Assembly (NCBI GenBank): GCA_036732005.1
Contig: DAINDF010000002.1
Span: 248,001 to 312,000 of the forward strand
Direction of reading: 5' to 3'
Length of the DNA stretch: 64,000 bases
DNA from: UBA1926 sp036732005
GTDB taxonomy: Bacteria; Planctomycetota; Phycisphaerae; Phycisphaerales; UBA1924
Shown: one piece after another, positions 8,468 through 16,367 of the stretch
Layout: every line of letters starts with the position of its first letter
How positions within the stretch are numbered: the stretch's first letter is position 1
Made by a program: the position numbers and the translations under genes
The notes under the pieces: model-generated
What the model was told of the DNA's origin: nothing
The model's database searches: none
What the model saw: the letters and a program-made list of their open reading frames with translations, nothing else

Positions 8468-9379
8468 ATGAAACTCATCGTCACCGGGACCATCGGCATC
8501 GACACCATCTACACCCCCGCCGGCGAGCACCGGGAGGGCGTGCTCGGGGGCTCGTGCGCCTACTTCGCGGCGGCCGCGAGCCATTACGGGCCGGTCCGGC
8601 TGGTGGCGGCGGTGGGGGGTGATTTCCCCGCCGAGCACCGGGCGACGCTGGCGAAGTTCGCGAACATCGACGCGTCGGGGCTCGAGGTGCGTTCCGGCTC
8701 GCGGACCTTCCGGTGGGGGGGCAAGTACGCGGAGAACATGGACGAACGGGAGACGCTGTTCACGGAACTCGGGGTGCTGGAGGAGGCGCCGCCCGCGATC
8801 CCGGGCGTGTTCGCGGACAGCGATTGCGTGTTTCTTGCGAACAGCCATCCGGCGGTGCAGGCGGATCTGCTGAGCCGCCTCCCCGCGGCGAAGTTCGTGG
8901 TGGCGGACACGATGGACCTCTGGATCAATGTGGCGAGGGACGAGTTGACCGCGCTGCTCGGCAAGGTCAACGGGCTGGTGCTCAACTACGACGAGGCGGA
9001 GCTGTACACCGGGCTGCGCAATCCGGTTTCCGCGGGGCAGAAGATGCTCGAGGCCGGCCCGGACTTCGTCGTTGTGAAGAAGGGTGAGCACGGGGCGATC
9101 CTCGTCCACCGGGACGGGCTGAGCGCGTTGCCCGCGTTCCCCACGGCGAATGTGGTGGACCCGACCGGCGCGGGGGACACCTTCGCGGGGGGGATGATGG
9201 CCCACATCGCCAAGACGGGCGACACCTCGATCGATGGCATCCGGAGGGCGATGGCGCACGGGACGATCATCGCGAGTTTCACGATCGAGACCTTCAGCCT
9301 TGAGCGGCTGGCGGGGATCACGCGGTCGCAGATCGACCAGCGGTACGCGGCGTTCGCGCGGATGCTCGCGCTCGGGTGA
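8468..9379 (+). CDS. PfkB/ribokinase-family carbohydrate kinase
   Basis: 303 residues. The C-terminal PfkB signature VDPTGAGDTFAGGMM gives the anion hole (GAGD) and catalytic Asp. The N-terminal substrate part has VTGTIGIDTIYTP and GGSCAYFAAAASHYGPVRLV, the usual ribokinase-fold start, and VLNYDEAELYTG is the conserved NxxE-like region. The family phosphorylates sugars or nucleosides with ATP; the substrate is not readable. The ATG at 8468 is chosen because it begins exactly at the conserved first strand and sits six bases after TACACT. The following methyltransferase frame overlaps or closely follows, so the two may be co-transcribed. Confidence 0.9.
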   Translation: MKLIVTGTIGIDTIYTPAGEHREGVLGGSCAYFAAAASHYGPVRLVAAVGGDFPAEHRATLAKFANIDASGLEVRSGSRTFRWGGKYAENMDERETLFTELGVLEEAPPAIPGVFADSDCVFLANSHPAVQADLLSRLPAAKFVVADTMDLWINVARDELTALLGKVNGLVLNYDEAELYTGLRNPVSAGQKMLEAGPDFVVVKKGEHGAILVHRDGLSALPAFPTANVVDPTGAGDTFAGGMMAHIAKTGDTSIDGIRRAMAHGTIIASFTIETFSLERLAGITRSQIDQRYAAFARMLALG

Positions 9380-9462
9380 ACGCCGCCGCGATCGGGGCGG
9401 GACTCCGGGCGGTTCGGCGGGGTGATCGCGGGGGCCCGGCTGCGGGCGGTTGGGGTGCGGCG

Positions 9463-10116
9463 ATGACGGATGGTGCATCCGAGTATCTCAATCCTTATCG
9501 CGAGGCGGTGGGGCACGCGGGGCCCCGCTTCGAGTCGCTGCTCTGGCGGAGCGAGGCGGCGCAGCGTCGTCGGTTCGATGTGCTGATCGCGACATGTCGG
9601 CTGACGGGGCGCGTGGTGGCGGACATGGGCTCGGGGCTGTCCGATCTGGCCCTGCGCATGCACGAGCGGGGCGTCGAATATGGTCGGTACCTGGGCGTCG
9701 AGGGTGTGCCGCAGCTCGCCGCGGAGTCGCGGAAGCGGCTGGACGCGGCGGGGACCCCTGAGTGCGAGGTCCTCGAGGCGGACTTTGTCGCCGAAGCGGG
9801 TCTGTGCGAGCGGCTTGTCCGCGAGCGTGGGGCGGAGGTGCTGATCTTCTGCGGGTCGCTGAACACGCTGGATCAGCCCGAGGCCGAGCGCGTGCTGGAC
9901 CGTGCGTGGGACGCGGTGCGCCGGGTGAAGGGGGGGCAGATGGCGTTCAACTTCCTCAGCGATCGCACGCCCAAACGGCGCGAGTCGACGGGGCCGGCGA
10001 GGCGGTTCGACACCGTGCGGCTGTTCGGCTGGGCCCTGGATCGGACGCCGCTGGTGAAGGTGCGGCACGAGTATTGGGGTGGGCACGACGCGACGGTGTG
10101 GATGGGGGCGGGGTGA
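9463..10116 (+). CDS. SAM-dependent methyltransferase-like protein
   Basis: 217 residues with a Rossmann-like methyltransferase core: VVADMGSGLSDLALRMHERG (motif I region), YLGVEGVPQLAAESRKRL and VLIFCGSLNTLDQPEAERVL. No specific family is recognised. Two starts are possible. The ATG at 9463 begins close to the conserved-looking part. A GTG at 9376 overlaps the kinase stop codon by four bases (GTGA) and would add a low-complexity Arg/Gly/Ala leader of 29 residues. I prefer 9463, but translational coupling from 9376 cannot be excluded. It converges on the S1 gene across 252 bp that hold nothing I recognise. Confidence 0.75.
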   Translation: MTDGASEYLNPYREAVGHAGPRFESLLWRSEAAQRRRFDVLIATCRLTGRVVADMGSGLSDLALRMHERGVEYGRYLGVEGVPQLAAESRKRLDAAGTPECEVLEADFVAEAGLCERLVRERGAEVLIFCGSLNTLDQPEAERVLDRAWDAVRRVKGGQMAFNFLSDRTPKRRESTGPARRFDTVRLFGWALDRTPLVKVRHEYWGGHDATVWMGAG

Positions 10117-10368
10117 TCCGCGTCGCGGGCGGGGAGGCGGGTCGAACGGGTGTCGAGCAGCAAGTCGGACCCGGATCGGGCCCGGGCCTCGTTGCTGTGC
10201 ATGGAGATTGAGATAGGGCTCGGCCGGAATCTCGGTCGTTCTCGGGCGCCGGTGCCGTGGTTCGGCTCGAAGAGCGAACCACAAAAGACCTGCGTGCGCC
10301 GTCGTGGTCCGCCGTCACTCTTCGAGCTGACGGCGGGCACCGGGCACAAGACGGAACGGGGGCCGGTC

Positions 10369-11796
10369 TTAGAGTTTCAGGTCGCCCAGGCCCGTGCCGA
10401 AAACCGACGAGTTGCCGAGCCCGCCGACGCCGGAGCCCTTCTCCCGCTTCTTGGCGGCCTCGCGGAGGCGGCGGAGCTGCGGGGTCTCCTTGAGGATCTC
10501 TTCGGGCGTGCGGTCGTCGCGGTCGCCGCGGCCGCGCTTGCCGCCGCGGCCCCCGCCGCCGGCGCCCGCGGGGGCCTGGGGGGCCTCCTTGGTCGCCTTG
10601 ATGGAGAGGGAGATCTTGCGGGTCTGGGGGTCGACCTTGAGGACCTTAACCTTGACGATCTCGCCTTCCTGGACGACATCGCCCACCTGGGCGACGCGGC
10701 GGTAGTCGAGTTCGGAGATGTGGACAAGCCCTTCGATGCCCGGTGCGACCTCGACGAAGCACCCGAACTCGAGGATCTTGGTCACCTTGCCGGTGAGTTC
10801 GGCGCCCTCGACGACCTCGGAGGCGGCGGCGGCGAAGGGGTCGGCCTGGAGCTGCTTGAGGCCCAGGCCGATGCGGTTGGCGTCCCAGTCGATGTCGAGG
10901 ATCTGGACGGTGATCTTCTGACCCTCGCTGACATGGCGGGCGACATTCTTCGCGCCGGGGTGGACGCGGTCGTGGCTGAGGTTGGAGATGTGGATCAGCC
11001 CGTCGACGCCGCCGAGATCGACGAAGGCGCCGAAGTCCATGATGGAGCGGACGGTGCCCTCGACGGTCTGGCCGACCTGCAGGGCTTCGCGGAGTCTGGA
11101 GGCGGCCTCGGCGCGGTGCGCCTTGAGGATCTCGCGTCGGGAGAGGACGATGTTCCCCTTGCCGCGGCGGTCGATGCGCTGCACCTGGCATTCGAACTTC
11201 TCGCCGACGAAGACCGAGAGATCCTTGACATGGTCGACATCGACCTGGCTTGCGGGCATGAAGGCGCGGTGGCCGGCGACTTCGAGTTCGAGCCCGCCCT
11301 TGTTGACGCCGGTGACGCGGGCCTCGACGATCTGGCCCTGCTCGAGCATCTCCCAGTCGGCCTTCTGGACCGTGCCGGGGCGGACGCAGATGTAGAGGCT
11401 CTCGGCGGCCTCGTAGCGCTGGACGACGACCTCGAGGGGCGACCCGACCGCGGGCAGACCCGTTTCGGCGCCGTCCTTGTCCTTGAACTGGGCCCGGTCG
11501 AGGACGCCGAGCTCCTTGGGGCCGAACTCGATGAAGATGTCGGTCGGGCCGACCGAGACGACGGTGCCTGTGCGGTGCTCGCGGCCACCCTGGACGACGC
11601 GTGGCCCGCGGAGCTTGGGCTTGGCCGGGGCGTGTGCGGCGTGGTGGGCGGCGTCCATCTCGGCCATCGCCGCTTCGATCTCGGCCTCGACCTCGGCGCC
11701 GAGGTCGGCGGTCCTAGGCAGGGCGGGTGCCGCCGGTTCGGGGGGATTCCGGGTTTCGGCGGGGGTCGCGGCGGTGGGGTCGGGTTGGGTGGACAT
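10369..11796 (-). CDS. rpsA: Ribosomal protein S1-like, four S1 RNA-binding domains
   Basis: 475 residues. Four S1 (OB-fold) domains start near residues 74 (GTVVSVGPTDIFIEF), 153 (GQIVEARVTGVNKGGLELEV), 245 (GQTVEGTVRSIMDFGAFVDL) and 331 (GAELTGKVTKILEFGCFVEV). The last two carry the classical GxxxxGxFVDL and GLxHIS signatures. S1 binds mRNA at the 30S platform and helps initiate on structured or weak-SD messages. An Ala/Glu-rich N-terminal extension of about 60 residues and a Gly/Arg-rich segment (GAGGGGRGGKRGRGDRDDR) near the C-terminus flank the domains. The family usually has four to six domains; this is a four-domain form. Confidence 0.9.
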   Translation of the reverse strand: MSTQPDPTAATPAETRNPPEPAAPALPRTADLGAEVEAEIEAAMAEMDAAHHAAHAPAKPKLRGPRVVQGGREHRTGTVVSVGPTDIFIEFGPKELGVLDRAQFKDKDGAETGLPAVGSPLEVVVQRYEAAESLYICVRPGTVQKADWEMLEQGQIVEARVTGVNKGGLELEVAGHRAFMPASQVDVDHVKDLSVFVGEKFECQVQRIDRRGKGNIVLSRREILKAHRAEAASRLREALQVGQTVEGTVRSIMDFGAFVDLGGVDGLIHISNLSHDRVHPGAKNVARHVSEGQKITVQILDIDWDANRIGLGLKQLQADPFAAAASEVVEGAELTGKVTKILEFGCFVEVAPGIEGLVHISELDYRRVAQVGDVVQEGEIVKVKVLKVDPQTRKISLSIKATKEAPQAPAGAGGGGRGGKRGRGDRDDRTPEEILKETPQLRRLREAAKKREKGSGVGGLGNSSVFGTGLGDLKL

Positions 11797-11959
11797 GTCG
11801 GGTCGTCTCGGCGGGAGGGGATGTCGGGGCGATCGGCCGTCCTCCCATCACGGCCGCCCGGGGCGCACAGTGTACTGCTCAGGTGCGCGGAAACCAGTGA
11901 TTGATCAAAGTCTCGCGCTTGGATGGGGTGTGGTGTCCCTCAGGGGCTGCCCCGGCTGC

Positions 11960-13045
11960 TCAGGCGGTGCTGAACGGTTCGAGGGAGGTGATGAACTCCT
12001 TGGTCGCGTTGACGATGCGTTCGGCGGTGCGCACATTGACGAACCCGGCCTCGGCGTCGATGGGGGGGCGGTCGCCGGTGCGGACGGCGTGGAGGAAGGA
12101 GGCGATCTCCATCTCCAACTGGTCGGCGTCGTCGATGGCGAGGGGCTCGATGTTGACCAGTTCGGACCAGTCGAGGTCCGAGAGGTCGGCCCCGCCGCGG
12201 AGCAGTTCGACGACCTCCTGCCGCTGGAGCTCGTTGGCGGTTCGCCGGATGATGGTGCCGCTCTTGGCGGCGTAGTCGATCTTGATGTACCCGCCCTCGC
12301 CGGTGATCCGGGTGAGGCGTTCGGTCTTGAACGCGAGGCGGCTGGCGGAGATGTTCGCGACGCAGGGGCCCCGCTCGGTCTCGAAGCGGAGGCGGGCGTT
12401 GCAGATGTCCTCGTTCCCGGTGACCACGGCGACGCCCGCGGCCTGGACCTGGACGGGCTCGATGCCCCCCATGAGGTTCAGGACGACATCGATGTCGTGG
12501 ATCATCATGTCCATCACGACGCCGACATCGACGGACCGGAAGGTCATGGGGCTGACGCGGTGGACCTCGATGAAGCGGGGAACGACCTCGTGGCCCTCGG
12601 CCTTGAGTTTCTCCATCGCGCGGACGACGGGGTTGAACCGCTCGATGTGGCCCACCATGAGGCAGACGCCGCGTTGGTCGGCGAGTTCCTTGAGGGCCCA
12701 CGCGGTCTGCGCGTCGGGGGCGAGCGGCTTCTCGATGAGGCAGGCGACGCCCGCCTCGAGGAAGGGCCGGGCGGATTTCATGTGCGATGTCGTGGGCACG
12801 GCGATGCTGACCGCGTCGACCCCGGCGTCGAGGAGCTCCCGCTCGGTGGTGAACGCCCGGCAGTTGCGTGTCTCGGCGATGGCCTCGGCGCGTTCGGCGT
12901 TGGCGTCGACGACGCCGACGAGTTCGGCGTCATCGAACTGCGCGTAGACCCTGGCGTGATGCCTGCCCATGCGTCCGACGCCGACCACGCCGCAGCGGAG
13001 CGGACGCTGGTCGTGTGACGCGGTCTTGAGGGATGGGTCGGGCAT
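11960..13045 (-). CDS. Gfo/Idh/MocA-family NAD(P)-dependent oxidoreductase
   Basis: 361 residues. The N-terminal Rossmann domain begins CGVVGVGRMGRHHARVY (GxGxxG dinucleotide site). The family EKP motif is seen as CLIEKPLAPDAQTA, where Lys is the usual catalytic lysine. The C-terminal alpha/beta domain has VDVGVVMDMMIHDIDVVLNL, with the Asp/His pair (HDID) of this family. Members oxidise or reduce sugars and inositols or act in nucleotide-sugar synthesis; the substrate is not evident. It starts 15 bp after the thioredoxin gene and probably shares its transcript. Confidence 0.9.
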   Translation of the reverse strand: MPDPSLKTASHDQRPLRCGVVGVGRMGRHHARVYAQFDDAELVGVVDANAERAEAIAETRNCRAFTTERELLDAGVDAVSIAVPTTSHMKSARPFLEAGVACLIEKPLAPDAQTAWALKELADQRGVCLMVGHIERFNPVVRAMEKLKAEGHEVVPRFIEVHRVSPMTFRSVDVGVVMDMMIHDIDVVLNLMGGIEPVQVQAAGVAVVTGNEDICNARLRFETERGPCVANISASRLAFKTERLTRITGEGGYIKIDYAAKSGTIIRRTANELQRQEVVELLRGGADLSDLDWSELVNIEPLAIDDADQLEMEIASFLHAVRTGDRPPIDAEAGFVNVRTAERIVNATKEFITSLEPFSTA

Positions 13046-13060
13046 CGTTGGGCCCGGCGT

Positions 13061-13393
13061 TCAGCCGGCGGCCTCGGACATCGCGTTGGCGAGATCGTCC
13101 TTGTTGGTCAGGCCGACGAACTTCTTGACGACCTCGCCACCCTTGAAGAGGATGACGGTGGGGATGGCGGAGATCCCGTACTTCATCGAGATCTCGCGGT
13201 TCGAGTCGGTATCGACCTTGCCGACCTTGACCTTGCCGGTGAACTGCTCGGCGACCTGGTCGATGGTGGGGGCGAGCATCCGGCAGGGCATGCACCACTC
13301 GGCCCAGAAATCCACGAGGACCGGCGTTTCCGACTTGAGAACCTCGGCGTCGAAATTGCCGTCGGTGAACTCGTGGACCTTCTCGCTTGCCAT
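13061..13393 (-). CDS. trxA: Thioredoxin with a CMPC active site
   Basis: 110 residues, standard thioredoxin length and fold: VLVDFWAEWCMPCRMLAPT with active-site cysteines C34 and C37, the buried Asp28, and the cis-Pro loop AIPTVILFKGGE. The dipeptide between the cysteines is Met-Pro instead of the usual Gly-Pro of general thioredoxins. The ATG is preceded by AAGGAG at seven bases. It leads a probable two-gene unit with the Gfo/Idh/MocA oxidoreductase. It would reduce protein disulfides in the cytoplasm using thioredoxin reductase; there is no signal peptide. Confidence 0.93.
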   Translation of the reverse strand: MASEKVHEFTDGNFDAEVLKSETPVLVDFWAEWCMPCRMLAPTIDQVAEQFTGKVKVGKVDTDSNREISMKYGISAIPTVILFKGGEVVKKFVGLTNKDDLANAMSEAAG

Positions 13394-13498
13394 GCTTTCG
13401 CTCCTTCGAACGGGCCGATGGTGCCGGCCCCGCGTGGGCCATTGGGAGGGGGATCGTATCGCCCGTTGCCGCCCCGGGAAACTCCCCGTCGGGGACGA

Positions 13499-14410
13499 CT
13501 ATTTCGGCCCCTCCCCCGGGGCGAGCCGCCACGCGACCCGGAGGGCGCTCGCCTGCGCCCGGACATCGTGCACTCGGAACAGACGGATCCCGCCGGTGAG
13601 TTGGGTCAGGCTGAACGCGACGGACCCGCCGAGGCGGTCGGTCGGCGGGGGCGGGGCCTCGTCGCGGTCATCCATCGAGAGCCTCGCGACGAAGCTCTTG
13701 CGGCTCGCGGCGCCGAGGAGCGGGAACCCGAGCCGGCAGAGCCTCGGTGTGGCGCGCACGAGTTCGGCGTTCTGCTCGACCGACTTGCCGAACCCGAGCC
13801 CCGGGTCGAGCACGATCGACTCGGGCGACACTCCGGAGGCGAGGGCGGCGGTGGCCCGATCGCGGAGGGCCTCGGCGACCTCCTCGACGACATCGCGGTA
13901 GGCGGGGGGTTGATCGTATTGATCGGAGTAGCGATCCCCGTCCGGCGGCGCGAGGCGGTGCATCAGGATCAGCCCGCACCCGAGCCGCGCGGCGAGCGGG
14001 AGGATCGACGCGTCCTCGGTCCCGCCCGAGACATCGTTGATGGCGTCGGCGCCGGCCCGCAACGCCGCGTGGGCGACGGCGGCCCGCGTGCTGTCGATGC
14101 TGATCGGGGTCTGAACGCCGGACTCTCGGAGGGCCCGGATCACCGGGACGGTTCGGCGGATCTGCTCGGCCTCGTCCACCCTCGCCGCGCCGGGGCGGGT
14201 GGACTCGCCCCCGATGTCGAGCATGTCGGCGCCGTCGCGGATGAACCGCAGGGCGGCGGCGAGGGCGCGGTCGGGGTCCGTGTGGTCGCCACCGTCGGAG
14301 AAGCTGTCCGGGGTGGTGTTGAGAATGGCGATGACCCGGGGGCGGTCGAGCGAGAGCGACCGCCCGTTGGCGAGAATCCAGACCGGATGGGCCGGGTCGT
14401 GCGGGTTCAT
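13499..14410 (-). CDS. folP: Dihydropteroate synthase
   Basis: 303 residues. The two family signatures are seen: VIAILNTTPDSFSDGG (pterin site and loop 1) and GADMLDIGGESTRPGA. Further conserved parts are ISIDSTRAAVAHAALRAGA, INDVSGG, IVLDPGLGFGKSVEQN and GAASRKSFVAR. The enzyme condenses p-aminobenzoate with 6-hydroxymethyl-dihydropterin diphosphate in folate synthesis and is the sulfonamide target. It stands alone without other folate genes nearby; it is 66 bp downstream of a secreted-protein gene and 105 bp upstream of the thioredoxin gene. Confidence 0.96.
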   Translation of the reverse strand: MNPHDPAHPVWILANGRSLSLDRPRVIAILNTTPDSFSDGGDHTDPDRALAAALRFIRDGADMLDIGGESTRPGAARVDEAEQIRRTVPVIRALRESGVQTPISIDSTRAAVAHAALRAGADAINDVSGGTEDASILPLAARLGCGLILMHRLAPPDGDRYSDQYDQPPAYRDVVEEVAEALRDRATAALASGVSPESIVLDPGLGFGKSVEQNAELVRATPRLCRLGFPLLGAASRKSFVARLSMDDRDEAPPPPTDRLGGSVAFSLTQLTGGIRLFRVHDVRAQASALRVAWRLAPGEGPK

Positions 14411-14476
14411 CGTGCGGGCGGAAAGACCGGCCCGGGGGTGTCCCCACCGGCCGGTGGCGGGTTCAATGGGCCGGGC

Positions 14477-16264
14477 TTAGAAGTCGGGGTCACTCGGGGC
14501 ATCTTCCTCGAAGCCCTGGTCGGCGGCTTCCATCTTCTGGGCGAATTCGAGCGCGAAGCCGATGAGGTCTCCGGGCAGGTAGACCCGACCCATCAGCCCG
14601 CCCTGGTCCCCCCGGAGCGACATGCCCATGGGCGAGAGCGGTTCGACGGGCTCGAACTCGTCGATCATGCCGAGCATCTGGGCCATCGGGGCGACGGCGT
14701 TGAAGACCTGGTCGGCGGAGAGATAGGCCTCCATCATGCGGTTGGGTTGCAGGCGCGACGCAACGCCGCGGAGGCGCTCGTTGGCGCCGAGGCTTGCGCC
14801 GTCCTTCCCGGCGTCGAGGGCGCTGGCGAGCAGCTCGCTGTTCATGGAGGAGGTGGTGTAGACGCCCCCGTTGCCCTGGGCGATGTACCCGGTGGGCCCG
14901 CCGGCCATGCCGTACATGAGGTTCTGGATCATGGAGGGGTCCATCATCATCATGCCGCCCGGGGCGGCGGTGGGGTCCATCTTCGACTTGACGGCGTAGG
15001 AATCGACCTTGACGCCGGCGACCTCGGCGGCGGCGGGGGTGTAGGTCGTGTCGTAGGTCATGCCGAGAGCGGCCTGCCCGTTCATGCCCTCGATCATGCC
15101 TCGCATGGCCTCGACGGCCTTGGGGGCGTCGTCGGTGCGGGCGTATGAGATCTGGCGGGCGAGCAGCCCGGCGCCGCCGAGCGCGGCGGGGGAGGACCCG
15201 ATGACGCCGCTGAACCCGGAGGATTGGGCCATCATGCCGCGCATGCCGAAATCCCCGTCGTTGCCCTGCGCGGGGACCATCTCCATGATCTTGTTCATGA
15301 CGCCCCGGACGCTCTCGCTCGACGCGTCGAAGGCGTAGGCGACGAGGAAATCGGTGGCGGGGAGGACACCCATGAGCGACCCCGAGTCGCCCGCGGCCTG
15401 GAACATCATGGCGCTGGGGGTTTCTTCGCGGAAGGACGCGCCGAAATCGAGGGCGACGCCGTCGCCCGCGATGTCGATGGAGGTCAGCCAGACGCTCCCG
15501 TCCTGCTGAAGGGTGGTGATCGCCTGCTTGAAGGCGGCAAAGCCCTGGGTGACCTGTTCTCCGCCTCCCATCATGGCGATGAAGTTCACCTGCTGCTCGG
15601 CCTGGAGCATCATCTGGTCGAGCACGCCCTTGAGCGCCGGGATATTGGCGACGAAGACCATGTCACGGCCTTCCATGCCGGCGACGCCGGAGAGGCCGAG
15701 GGCCGACTCGTGCGCCGCCATTGCATTCCCGCTCTGAAAGGCTTTGACTTTTTCGAGGTCAGTCGCGAGGACGGCGTGGGAGCCGATGTCGCGGATGTAG
15801 ACCGTGTCGCCCTCCGGCATGGCGGCGGTGAGCACGCCGTCGACGATCTTCGCGTTCTGGCCGGCCATGAAGGGCCCCGCGGCGAAGGCCTCGAGGTCGG
15901 CGATCGGGAGGATCACCGTGACCTCGGGCTCGGCGCCGGCTTCGATCTGCTCGGGCGTCGGGGGCGTGATGATCACCGCGGCGGAGCCGTCGGTCTCCAC
16001 GCCGGGCTGGGTCGCGACGGACTGGGCGAGGAAGAGCCCCATGCCGATCTGGGCGGCGTCGGGCGGGAGTTTGCCCGCCATGGCCTGGTAGAACGCGGAG
16101 ACATCGCGGAGCATGCCGCCCACGCTCGGGATCGCGACATACATCTCCGCGTCCGCGGGCACATGGTTGAGCGCGGTCGGCAGCCCGCCGGCGGCGAGCC
16201 CCACGGCGGCGAACATCGGGCCGGCAAGGGCCGCGCGGGCGAACATCGGGTGAACCTGCTGCAT
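14477..16264 (-). CDS. Secreted protein of unknown function (DUF3352-like)
   Basis: 595 residues from the ATG at 16264, preceded by AGGAGA eight bases upstream. The open frame upstream of this ATG overlaps ftsK and is not coding. A signal-type hydrophobic N-terminus (MFARAALAGPMFAAVGLAAG) is followed by PADAEMYVAIPSVGGMLRDV, the opening seen in DUF3352-like proteins that measure or regulate surface proteins. The rest is rich in Ala, Gly and Met, with a run PGGMMMMDPSMIQ near residue 440. It ends in an acidic tail (FEEDAPSDPDF). It lies 103 bp downstream of ftsK. Function unknown. Confidence 0.75.
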   Translation of the reverse strand: MQQVHPMFARAALAGPMFAAVGLAAGGLPTALNHVPADAEMYVAIPSVGGMLRDVSAFYQAMAGKLPPDAAQIGMGLFLAQSVATQPGVETDGSAAVIITPPTPEQIEAGAEPEVTVILPIADLEAFAAGPFMAGQNAKIVDGVLTAAMPEGDTVYIRDIGSHAVLATDLEKVKAFQSGNAMAAHESALGLSGVAGMEGRDMVFVANIPALKGVLDQMMLQAEQQVNFIAMMGGGEQVTQGFAAFKQAITTLQQDGSVWLTSIDIAGDGVALDFGASFREETPSAMMFQAAGDSGSLMGVLPATDFLVAYAFDASSESVRGVMNKIMEMVPAQGNDGDFGMRGMMAQSSGFSGVIGSSPAALGGAGLLARQISYARTDDAPKAVEAMRGMIEGMNGQAALGMTYDTTYTPAAAEVAGVKVDSYAVKSKMDPTAAPGGMMMMDPSMIQNLMYGMAGGPTGYIAQGNGGVYTTSSMNSELLASALDAGKDGASLGANERLRGVASRLQPNRMMEAYLSADQVFNAVAPMAQMLGMIDEFEPVEPLSPMGMSLRGDQGGLMGRVYLPGDLIGFALEFAQKMEAADQGFEEDAPSDPDF

Positions 16265-16367
16265 CCTCGGTCTCCTGTGAGGTCGGCGGCCCCGGTGCGG
16301 TCGGCCGCGGGTGGTGGCGTGCTGGTGTGGAACAGTAGGGCGTCCGGCGGAGGGCTCGCCCGGGGGG

